Shown here: one piece after another, positions 1 to 5,346 of the stretch | Position numbering within the stretch: the stretch's first letter is position 1 | Layout of the letters: each line of letters begins with the position of its first letter | DNA from: Candidatus Poseidoniaceae archaeon | GTDB taxonomy: Archaea; Thermoplasmatota; Poseidoniia; Poseidoniales; Poseidoniaceae | Assembly: GCA_022424925.1 (NCBI GenBank) | Contig: JAKMGM010000161.1 | Coordinates: 1-7,659 of the forward strand | Direction of reading: 5' to 3' | Length of the DNA stretch: 7,659 nucleotides | Made by a program: the position numbers and the translations under genes | Notes under the pieces: generated by a model | Seen by the model: the letters and a program-made list of their open reading frames with translations, nothing else | The model's database searches: none | What the model was told of the DNA's origin: nothing

Positions 1-180
1 TGCCAAAACCATGAGGAGGTTCAAGGCATCTGCGAATGGAAACGCAAGCCTCAAAAGCCTGAAATAAATGAAAGTCTCATGAAAAAGAACTTCCCTGCTG
101 ACACTGTTAACTCGAAGTTCATGACGACTTCAAATGAAAAATCCGATGTCAAGATATACGGTTTCCGTCCATACATTTAG
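1..180 (+). CDS. 3' end of an unidentified protein gene (partial)
   Basis: Reading frame 1 is open from the first base to a TAG at 178-180 and gives 59 residues. The sequence is rich in Lys, Glu and Asn and ends in SDVKIYGFRPYI. Its beginning lies outside the window. I recognise no family; the visible part is hydrophilic, with one clustered basic stretch (EWKRKPQKPEI) and no membrane segment. It converges on the minus-strand three-gene cassette, whose last stop is at 370, so the two transcription units end about 190 bp apart. An open frame of this length could occur by chance. Residue usage favours a real C-terminus, but confidence is only moderate. Confidence 0.45.
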   Translation, partial: CQNHEEVQGICEWKRKPQKPEINESLMKKNFPADTVNSKFMTTSNEKSDVKIYGFRPYI

Positions 181-196
181 GCCGTTTTTATCACTT

Positions 197-276
197 GGTA
201 ACCCCTCTAGAATTGAACCAGATCCTCTGCTTATGCAGCGTGCACCGTACACCAAGGGAGTCCCATCAGGGCTACC
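197..276 (-). ncRNA. tRNA-like fold, probably degenerate
   Basis: On the minus strand an 80-nt segment is closed by a 9-bp helix, GGTAGCCCT with GGGGTTACC (two G-T pairs). Just inside its 3' side is a convincing T-arm: TCTGG, loop TTCAATT, CTAGA. A short hairpin, CTGC-ATAA-GCAG, precedes the T-arm where a long variable arm would sit. GGTGT and ACGCT could form an anticodon-like stem around ACGGTGC, but this competes with the variable-arm hairpin and lacks U33. There is no normal D-arm, and the 9+5 bp stack is longer than the usual 7+5. It lies about 93 nt downstream of the last cassette gene, on the same strand. It may be a tRNA remnant, a mobile-element tRNA-like RNA or chance. The rest of 181-369 shows nothing I can name. 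Confidence 0.28.
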
Positions 277-369
277 ACCATTCTTGCATCACATCATTGT
301 GCAGTCACGTGCCAAAGTGCGTGTCCCCATTCTCTGGGCCAGTGGCAGTTGTGTGCAAGACAATTTCCA

Positions 370-1911
370 TCAAGACGAACTTCTCCTCGTCCACTTATTT
401 GATAGATTGTGTTCTTGGTATTCATGTTCATCGAGATGGACAATGGTCAATTCGAGAGTATACAGCGGTCTTGAAACATCTTGCCCCATCTCCTCATAAT
501 ATGCCTCAACTGCAGCCATTACTTCATCCAAGGTGGCCGTTCCATGAGCAACGGTGATAATTTCCCTGCACTGGAAATATCTTGAATTGTGATATGTTCC
601 ACCAAGCGATTGAACTTTGGAATGCTCAATCAACAATTTGGCTAAATGCGGTGTTGCGTTTTCTCCAGACCATTGAAGCTGCTGAATTGGATTGGATGAC
701 CAAGTCTCTTGCGTTTGTATCGTCGTCGTCTGATGTTTCCACCACGGGCATCTCGCCTTGACGTGTTGCTGTAATTTTTTTCTGACTGCTATGGCAGAGT
801 GTTTGGTGTACAACGCAGGTGCTAATTCAATGAGGTCGCCATGAACAACATTGAGAACAAAGTTTTCTCCTTGAAGGTTGTATGATCTTTTTTCAATCTC
901 AGCTTGCAAGCACTGTGGATGATTCACAAGCCACTGGAGACAACTCAAATACGCTTCATGAGGCCAAGCAAATCTTGGAGGTACGGGTGTATTGAAGGAC
1001 AAACCGTCTTCTCTACCGTCCATGTAAACCGATGACCATGTGTCGTGCCAATTCTCCCACGTCATCGCATTCGGGTGAATACTCTCCTCGATTTCTTCAT
1101 CCAACATGTACTGTACTTGCGACGGGCTCAGACCCATCTCGGGAACGGTGTTCCAAAACCACGGTTTGATTTCCTCAAACCAATCGGTGTGGCCGAGTTG
1201 GCCGTTGGCAGAATGATGGACTTTGTACACCGTAGCGGCATATGTTTGCATCTCATGATAGGCGTTTTCACCCAGCCATTCAACGACACATACCTCTTCC
1301 ATAACAGAGTGCGGGCCGACAGAGAACGTTTCACTCGGATGGTTGAACCATCTGCATCCACCCTCTCTCAATTGCTTGTGCTTGTGGTCGACAATGACCA
1401 ACCCACCGTCTCTAATTTTCGAGATATACTGCGCCATCATATCTGCAAATCCATGCTCTTCCCTCGAGATAAATCTATCAATCCACGAAAACCAATCAAC
1501 ATACAATATATCGACTGGTGGAGCATTGGATAGATACTCGTAGGCATCTCCAGCGACATGAACCTGCCAATGCGGAACATCGATGCAGACTTTCCTAAAC
1601 ACTGGATACCCCTGTGAGGTATCGTTCAGCCTTTGATAGACGGCATGATTCGCTCCATCAGCATGGTAGGGCCATTCATCCGGGCAATACTGCCCGTAAT
1701 CAACGAGCACGTGGACAAACGGGTGCCCAGCATCCTCAAACAAACTCATGCTCGCATGGTAGTGATTGGCTGCTGCTGGATGGGCTATGACCAGCGGCCT
1801 ATCCAGATCAACAACAATTGGCAAACCTATTCCTGCTGAGTTGTCCTTGCCGTAGGTAACGCACATTCCATATCCATCGAGGGGTAATTTCCTCGTCTTA
1901 CTTTGGTTCAT
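370..1911 (-). CDS. Cassette protein C: Rossmann methyltransferase-like N-terminal half plus protein-A-like C-terminal half
   Basis: This 513-aa protein begins at an ATG sharing one base with the stop of the upstream gene (TAATG), preceded by GAGGTG 6 nt away. A GTG three codons upstream is possible but less likely. Residues about 65-235 resemble a class I methyltransferase fold: GDAYEYL (121-127), VDILYVD (133-139, motif IV position) and KIRDGGLVIVDHK (165-177). The expected glycine-rich motif I is not clear; VLVDYGQY (68-75) is the nearest candidate, so SAM binding is uncertain. Residues about 240-513 align by eye with protein A: GHTDWF (240-245), WENW (285-288), GLSF (303-306), NHP (330-332), QGEN (347-350), AP (364-365). 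The protein is unusually rich in Trp (19) and His (33). There is no signal peptide or membrane segment, so it is probably cytoplasmic. It ends in a Ser/Arg-rich tail. I do not recognise a named family for the whole protein. Confidence 0.85.
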   Translation of the reverse strand: MNQSKTRKLPLDGYGMCVTYGKDNSAGIGLPIVVDLDRPLVIAHPAAANHYHASMSLFEDAGHPFVHVLVDYGQYCPDEWPYHADGANHAVYQRLNDTSQGYPVFRKVCIDVPHWQVHVAGDAYEYLSNAPPVDILYVDWFSWIDRFISREEHGFADMMAQYISKIRDGGLVIVDHKHKQLREGGCRWFNHPSETFSVGPHSVMEEVCVVEWLGENAYHEMQTYAATVYKVHHSANGQLGHTDWFEEIKPWFWNTVPEMGLSPSQVQYMLDEEIEESIHPNAMTWENWHDTWSSVYMDGREDGLSFNTPVPPRFAWPHEAYLSCLQWLVNHPQCLQAEIEKRSYNLQGENFVLNVVHGDLIELAPALYTKHSAIAVRKKLQQHVKARCPWWKHQTTTIQTQETWSSNPIQQLQWSGENATPHLAKLLIEHSKVQSLGGTYHNSRYFQCREIITVAHGTATLDEVMAAVEAYYEEMGQDVSRPLYTLELTIVHLDEHEYQEHNLSNKWTRRSSS

Positions 1912-2504
1912 TACACACACCTCGGATGGCCAAGCGGAACCACTCTGAAGATTCTCTTGGTCTGTCTTTCAAGCCTTGCATAGTCATGTGCAGCAATGAC
2001 GCCACCAGATTGACTGTGTTTTGCAGTGTCATAGATGGTGTCCTTATGCAACGTAACGATGTGAGCAGTACAGAGTTTGCCCTTTTCATCGGGGTCGTAG
2101 GGTGGGTCTATCGAATAAAAACTGAGAAAGAACAGGTCGTTGAGTTCAACCAGTTCGTCAATGTAATACTCGATTCTTCTCAAATCGTTGTTGCAATACG
2201 CCAGTTGCATGCCGTAAGGCTTCAGCGCATTGGACCATGAGTGCGGTGATTGTGAGTTGGTGATTTTTTTGAAATCATCAGGACTCGCGTTTACACCTGT
2301 TGTCCTCGCAATCATCGCCAACGTTGTTGCTACACACGATGGACCGATTTGCTTAACGTGGTCGATGTTGATGTCTGTGAAATACGGACCTTCATCCTCA
2401 CCAGGGTCAGAGGCATCCCATAGGGGAGCGCTTGCATTTGGCTTCCACGATACTATCGGTATTCTTTTGTTTATGTTCATATTTTTCTTGTCGTTCTTTT
2501 TCAT
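1911..2504 (-). CDS. Cassette protein B: papain-fold (C39-like) cysteine peptidase-like protein
   Basis: This is a 197-aa protein. KQIGPSCVATTLAMI carries Gln52 and Cys57 in the oxyanion-hole/nucleophile spacing of papain-fold peptidases, with the Cys at the start of a predicted helix. AHIVTLHKDTIYD supplies His148 and Asp159, spaced as a His-Asp pair. A Q/C/H/D active site is therefore visible. This is typical of C39-type and related papain-like peptidases, but the domain could also act as a transglutaminase or deamidase, or only bind. There is no ABC transporter or signal peptide, so classic bacteriocin-leader export is not indicated. The ATG is set by GAGGTGAG three nt upstream, and that SD overlaps the stop of gene A, implying translational coupling. 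The 3' end overlaps gene C by one base. The substrate is unknown; the neighbours' A-like domains are an obvious guess. Confidence 0.85.
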   Translation of the reverse strand: MKKNDKKNMNINKRIPIVSWKPNASAPLWDASDPGEDEGPYFTDINIDHVKQIGPSCVATTLAMIARTTGVNASPDDFKKITNSQSPHSWSNALKPYGMQLAYCNNDLRRIEYYIDELVELNDLFFLSFYSIDPPYDPDEKGKLCTAHIVTLHKDTIYDTAKHSQSGGVIAAHDYARLERQTKRIFRVVPLGHPRCV

Positions 2505-2507
2505 ATT

Positions 2508-2515
2508 CTCACCTC
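2508..2515 (-). promoter_or_regulatory. Shine-Dalgarno of gene B overlapping the stop of gene A
   Basis: GAGGTGAG lies just before the gene B ATG on the minus strand, and its first bases are part of gene A's TGA (2514-2516). Ribosomes finishing A are placed on B's initiation site, which supports a fixed operon order and stoichiometry. Confidence 0.7.
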
Positions 2516-3338
2516 ACTGGTACTCCCAGTCTTGGTCGGGTCTTCCACCCGGCCATTCTCTCTCCATTTCCTTAGCATAGGCCTCCATATTCATCGCCTC
2601 TTCAAACTGCATCTCCCAAATGTGATGGTCTTCTATGCAGAGTTGAATCAACGAAAGCACATTCGAAGGAAAGGAACCGTCAAGATGGTCGATACAGAAA
2701 AAATTGTCATGGGTGTAAACCGTGCTTTCTCCACCGTATTTTGTGACGTAATCGGGGCACGACCAATACTCTCCAAGGGAATGGGCAACCTGGTTCGAAT
2801 GAGGGTATGCAGGTGGAGCCCACATCCATGCACGCGGTTTCTTCGCTGCAGCCTCCTTTTTCGACTTGTATTCGGCAAACGTGCTAGGTGCCCCCCATTT
2901 TTCAATTTCAAGGCAGAAGTCGAAAGCAAATGTGTTCCCGTTCTGGCCCTGAACGGTGATGGTGTAGTCATCCATCGACACGGAAGGATGGTTATGGACG
3001 GTCTGAGCTAAGGCGAGCCAGTGTTCTCTTTGCACCCAATCCTCGTGAGTGTCAATCTTGGGATCAAAAAAGGGAAGGCCGATGTCCATTGATGTCAAAC
3101 ACAACTCCCAACTCGGCCAAGTATTCCATTTGGTTCCGTTAGCAATATTGTGCTGGTTATAGGCTGCAAAGATGCCAAAAAAAGCCTCAGCAGCGTCCAA
3201 GTTTGCGTCGTGGTCAAGAATGGAGTTTGGGTCTTGATACCCGTTTAGGGTGAACCAATCTGTATCACCTTCCAGGACAAATGTGCTCGGTTTGGCGTGT
3301 GTTCTTTTTTCAGTTGTGTTTGTGTTTTTCTTTTTCAT
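2514..3338 (-). CDS. Cassette protein A: Trp-rich protein homologous to the C-terminal half of protein C
   Basis: This is a 274-aa protein. The start is the ATG at 3336-3338, preceded by AAAGGAGAGAG. The frame stays open another 38 codons upstream, but that extension runs into a tRNA-like gene and is unlikely to be translated. After a Lys/Thr/Asn-rich N-terminus of about 18 residues come GDTDWF (24-29), WNTWPSW (71-77), GLPF (87-90), NHP (116-118), QGQN (130-133), IEKWGAP (145-151), a YWS at 191-193, GG (202-203) and an acidic C-terminus ending in DWEYQ. The first eight occur in the same order and similar spacing in the C-terminal half of protein C. There are 13 Trp in 274 residues, well above usual. 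No catalytic motif, signal peptide or membrane helix is visible. It is the first gene of the cassette, followed 9 nt later by gene B. I do not recognise its family, and the function is unknown. Confidence 0.87.
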   Translation of the reverse strand: MKKKNTNTTEKRTHAKPSTFVLEGDTDWFTLNGYQDPNSILDHDANLDAAEAFFGIFAAYNQHNIANGTKWNTWPSWELCLTSMDIGLPFFDPKIDTHEDWVQREHWLALAQTVHNHPSVSMDDYTITVQGQNGNTFAFDFCLEIEKWGAPSTFAEYKSKKEAAAKKPRAWMWAPPAYPHSNQVAHSLGEYWSCPDYVTKYGGESTVYTHDNFFCIDHLDGSFPSNVLSLIQLCIEDHHIWEMQFEEAMNMEAYAKEMEREWPGGRPDQDWEYQ

Positions 3339-3342
3339 ATTT

Positions 3343-3366
3343 CTCTCTCCTTTGTTGCGTTTAAGC
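3343..3366 (-). promoter_or_regulatory. SD and possible TATA-like element upstream of gene A
   Basis: Reading on the minus strand toward gene A, a TTAAAC element (about 3361-3366) lies roughly 22 nt before AAAGGAGAGAG... ATG. The SD (AAAGGAGAGAG, 3343-3353) is strong and fixes the ATG at 3338. The AT-rich element is only a weak match to an archaeal TATA box. The cassette may instead be read from the tRNA promoter upstream, since only 48 nt separate the tRNA-like gene from gene A. Confidence 0.4.
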
Positions 3367-3386
3367 ACCGCCGTGCGTCGAATGGG

Positions 3387-3458
3387 CAGAAGCACCGGGA
3401 ATCGAACCAGGGTCAGAAGAATCGCTATCTCCAATGCTATCCGTTTCACCATGCCCCT
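3387..3458 (-). tRNA. tRNA-like gene, degenerate Arg-type (anticodon position reads GCG)
   Basis: A 72-nt cloverleaf can be drawn: acceptor AGGGGCA with TGCTTCT (7 bp, two G-T), D-loop AACGGATA with an Arg-type A20, anticodon stem GGAGA with TCTTC, T-loop TTCGATT and discriminator G. The anticodon loop is TAGCGAT, which puts GCG (Arg) at 34-36 but A instead of the near-invariant U33. The D-stem (A13-G22) and T-stem (U51-C63) each contain a mismatch, and A15-C48 is not a normal Levitt pair. My hand alignment gives 48 of 72 positions identical to the tRNA-Arg(UCG) lying 15 nt upstream. CCA is not encoded. It is most likely a decayed tandem duplicate or a tRNA-like element; a functional but divergent tRNA is possible. 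Confidence 0.5.
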
Positions 3459-3473
3459 TTCTTGAGAAGCAGG

Positions 3474-3545
3474 CGGAGGTACCCGGATTCGAACCGGGGT
3501 CCAGGGATCCGAAGCCCCTGATGCTATCCGCTACACCATACCTCC
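3474..3545 (-). tRNA. tRNA-Arg (anticodon UCG, reads CGA)
   Basis: A full 72-nt cloverleaf is present: acceptor GGAGGTA with TACCTCC (perfect 7 bp), D-arm with loop AGCGGATA (A20, G18-G19), anticodon stem AGGGG with TCCCT around loop CTTCGGA (U33, anticodon TCG), variable GGAC, T-arm CCCGG-TTCGAAT-CCGGG and discriminator G. A20 with C35 and G36 are known Arg identity elements. CCA is not encoded, as is common in archaea. No intron is present at 37/38. Upstream, AAGCTGT (3546-3552) and ACAGCTT (3593-3599) form a 7-bp inverted repeat in the promoter region. Confidence 0.95.
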
Positions 3546-3709
3546 AAGCTGTTTCGAAAGCAACTGCGTCAGCGTAAACGTTTGACGTAAACACAGCTTC
3601 GCTGCTCAAGCCCAGAACAGTTGCATTAACTGCGATGACAGAGGGCCCGCTTCAACACATCGTAATCGTCGAATTCTGGTACCCTCATGTCCTTCACCTG
3701 TCCCGGATT

Positions 3710-3732
3710 GTTTAACCCAAGGGGGGTTTAAC
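3710..3732. repeat. Perfect 9-bp inverted repeat (hairpin or operator)
   Basis: GTTTAACCC (3710-3718) and GGGTTTAAC (3724-3732) are exact reverse complements around a 5-nt spacer, AAGGG. No T-tract follows on either strand, so an intrinsic-type terminator is not favoured. A dimeric regulator site or a structured RNA element is as likely. Confidence 0.6.
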
Positions 3733-3781
3733 GGATAAATGTTTCGGTCAAAGTGCGGTTTTCCGGAAATTTGGGTGTGAC

Positions 3782-3820
3782 GCACATGCGCGGAAACTCC
3801 CTTTACCATGCACATGCGCG
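3782..3820. repeat. 11-bp direct repeat GCACATGCGCG, two copies
   Basis: Identical copies lie at 3782-3792 and 3810-3820. The starts are 28 bp apart, a little under three helical turns, so both face roughly the same side of the DNA. They lie 120-160 bp upstream of the phosphatase TATA-like element and could be regulator sites. Confidence 0.5.
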
Positions 3821-3942
3821 AGTCATACATAGAAGGGAAAAATAACATTGAACATTGCATTCTGTTTCCGTGGCAAAAAAGTCCTTGGAAGATCTCCGAA
3901 AGGTCGCTAAAACGCATTCAAAATGGTTGAACATATGCGAAG

Positions 3943-3950
3943 ATAATATA
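3943..3950 (+). promoter_or_regulatory. TATA-like promoter element of the phosphatase gene
   Basis: ATAATATA is preceded by a purine-rich GCGAAG that could serve as a BRE. Archaeal transcription typically starts about 25 nt past the TATA centre, which here is near 3970. That is downstream of the first in-frame ATG (3962) and upstream of the second (3995), so it bears on the start choice for the next gene. Confidence 0.5.
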
Positions 3951-3969
3951 ACCACTGTAGAATGGTCAA

Positions 3970-3988
3970 ACCGGGGAAGCCCCCCGGT
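3970..3988 (+). promoter_or_regulatory. GC-rich hairpin in the probable phosphatase leader
   Basis: ACCGGGG (3970-3976) pairs perfectly with CCCCGGT (3982-3988) around a 5-nt loop. The right arm runs into GGTGGA, a plausible SD just before the ATG at 3995. The hairpin would cover part of that SD and could limit initiation. Confidence 0.45.
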
Positions 3989-3994
3989 GGAAAA

Positions 3995-5260
3995 ATGAGT
4001 TGTAGATTAGACATCACCCTTGGACCATCATGCAGAGACCCGAGTCTTGAAGCAGACCTTCAGGCCCGACTTGATGCTGGGCATCGTATCTTTGCAGTCG
4101 GCGACATTCACGGGCATTTTGCAACCTTTAGAGCCCTGGTTCACCGGCTTGATTTGAGTCAAGATGACCGAATCGTTTGTCTCGGCGACATGATTGACAG
4201 AGGCCCAGATTCTGCTGGACTTGTTGAAATGATCCGAGGCGATGAGCGGATTGTTTGTATCAAAGGCAACCACGAACAAATGGCGCTGAACAGTATCACC
4301 GAACATGGAGAAGTCGAATTGTGGCAACCGTGGATGAAACGCGGCGGAAAATCGACATGGGGCTCGTATATCGTACGAGCTAACGGTGATTTATGGCGGG
4401 CGAAATCGAATTTCTTCAGTGATGCCATGTGGCTTGACGCCCTTCCGACACAAATTGTTCTTGACAACATACGACTGGTTCATGCTGGTTATGACCCTCG
4501 AATGCCTTTGGATTCTCAAGGAGAAAAGGAGCTTCTATGGATCCGTAAACGATGGTACCAACACGACAAACCGGTCGACCCGGAACGCTTGGTGTTGTTT
4601 GGCCATTCTACAACGACAAAAGTCGGAAAAAATGCGGGCCAAGTAGCGTTCTCAACGTTCCAACTCGATGACGGAAGACCTGCATGGGTGGCTATGGATG
4701 TGGGTGCTTACAACCACGTATCGCCAGGACTCGCTGCGTTTGATGTATCGACACTCAAAGTTACCAAACAACCAACCTTGCGTTCTGAGCGCTGGTTCGA
4801 ACCCAGTAATATGGAACTCGGGCGTCAACGAAAGAAAAAATACTGGCGACAAGAAGGTGGGAGAAAAGAAGCATGGGTCGCAGAGCACTACGGTTTGGCC
4901 GTGTTGCAAGCAAGTCATCGTAAAGAGCACATGACGGAGAAAAAAGCACGCCGAAGACTCCGCATGGCTGGCGTAGTGCTGTCTCCGGAAGACCAATCGT
5001 TTTCGCACCTTGAGAAAAGAACCAATGAAATCACCAAGGAAGACACCAAGAAACATCCGCCAAAATTGGAATGGGTGCACCAAGGAAAACGAATTCGCCT
5101 CGGACCTGGAACTGAGGCTGAACGCTTCCCGCCACATCTCCCGGGACCAACCGGATTCCGAGTGCACTCTCGAAGCGTTGCGTACAGTGCAGGTATGTAT
5201 TCCTCATCATTCCCGAAAAAGGATAACAAACGGGACGGAAGACGAAAAATCCGTTCGTGA
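3995..5260 (+). CDS. PPP-family serine/threonine metallophosphatase with long basic C-terminal extension
   Basis: This is a 421-aa protein from the ATG at 3995. The frame also has an ATG at 3962, but it lies upstream of the likely transcription start and would encode a Pro/Gly/Lys leader across a hairpin. The metal-binding PPP signature is complete: GDIHGH (36-41), GDMIDRG (64-70), GNHE (91-94), HAG (163-165) and FGH (202-204). The spacing resembles the compact lambda/PrpA-type bacterial phosphatases and related diadenosine tetraphosphatases. It should hydrolyse phosphoesters with two metal ions (commonly Mn2+) in the cytoplasm. The catalytic domain ends near residue 260. The remaining roughly 160 residues are Lys/Arg-rich (RQRKKKYWRQ, EKKARRRLRM) with no recognised motif and may bind nucleic acid or a partner. 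There is no membrane segment. Substrate choice (phosphoprotein or nucleotide) cannot be read from the sequence. Confidence 0.93.
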   Translation: MSCRLDITLGPSCRDPSLEADLQARLDAGHRIFAVGDIHGHFATFRALVHRLDLSQDDRIVCLGDMIDRGPDSAGLVEMIRGDERIVCIKGNHEQMALNSITEHGEVELWQPWMKRGGKSTWGSYIVRANGDLWRAKSNFFSDAMWLDALPTQIVLDNIRLVHAGYDPRMPLDSQGEKELLWIRKRWYQHDKPVDPERLVLFGHSTTTKVGKNAGQVAFSTFQLDDGRPAWVAMDVGAYNHVSPGLAAFDVSTLKVTKQPTLRSERWFEPSNMELGRQRKKKYWRQEGGRKEAWVAEHYGLAVLQASHRKEHMTEKKARRRLRMAGVVLSPEDQSFSHLEKRTNEITKEDTKKHPPKLEWVHQGKRIRLGPGTEAERFPPHLPGPTGFRVHSRSVAYSAGMYSSSFPKKDNKRDGRRKIRS

Positions 5261-5337
5261 AAAAGGCCTTTATTCGTCATGAATGATGAAATCAGTTTCC
5301 GCATCACGCAAAGGGGTTTTTATTTCCGGATATCGGC

Positions 5338-5344
5338 AAAAAAA
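5338..5344 (+). other. A7 run at a possible frameshift junction
   Basis: Seven A's lie where a reading frame starting at ATG 5279 and the open frame of the downstream small ORF can be joined by a -1 shift. In the 5279 frame the heptamer reads A AAA AAA, a slippery arrangement. It could also mark a sequencing error or a real indel. Confidence 0.35.
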
Positions 5345-5346
5345 GA

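Larger units (their letters stand above)
3546..3961. other. Intergenic region of about 415 bp between divergent tRNA and phosphatase genes
   Basis: No convincing gene lies here. The region separates the minus-strand tRNA/cassette unit from the + strand phosphatase and should hold both promoters. It contains the inverted repeat at 3546-3599, a perfect 9-bp inverted repeat at 3710-3732, the palindrome TTTCCGGAAA at 3760-3769, an 11-bp direct repeat at 3782/3810, a tandem AACATTG pair (3844-3857) and a TATA-like element at 3943-3950. A 40-codon + strand frame (3808-3930, beginning MHMRESYIEG and ending RIQNG) has plausible composition but no SD, so I do not call it a gene. Confidence 0.6.

Noticed and set aside
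134..557. Two overlapping + strand frames of about 120 codons
   Set aside because: Both run antisense through the 3' end of gene C, which has far better coding character and an SD-supported operon context.
3339..3452. N-terminal extension of protein A by 38 residues
   Set aside because: It would read through the tRNA-like gene, while a strong SD sits immediately before the ATG at 3338.
3635..3715. 26-codon + strand frame ending inside the inverted repeat
   Set aside because: It is short, with no SD and no recognisable sequence; probably chance.
3606..3917. 103-codon minus-strand frame in the intergenic region
   Set aside because: It covers the inverted and direct repeats, has no SD and looks non-protein-like in composition.
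4791..4807. T-arm-like sequence GCTGG-TTCGAAC-CCAGT in the phosphatase gene
   Set aside because: No acceptor, D or anticodon arms surround it, and it lies within a confident coding frame.
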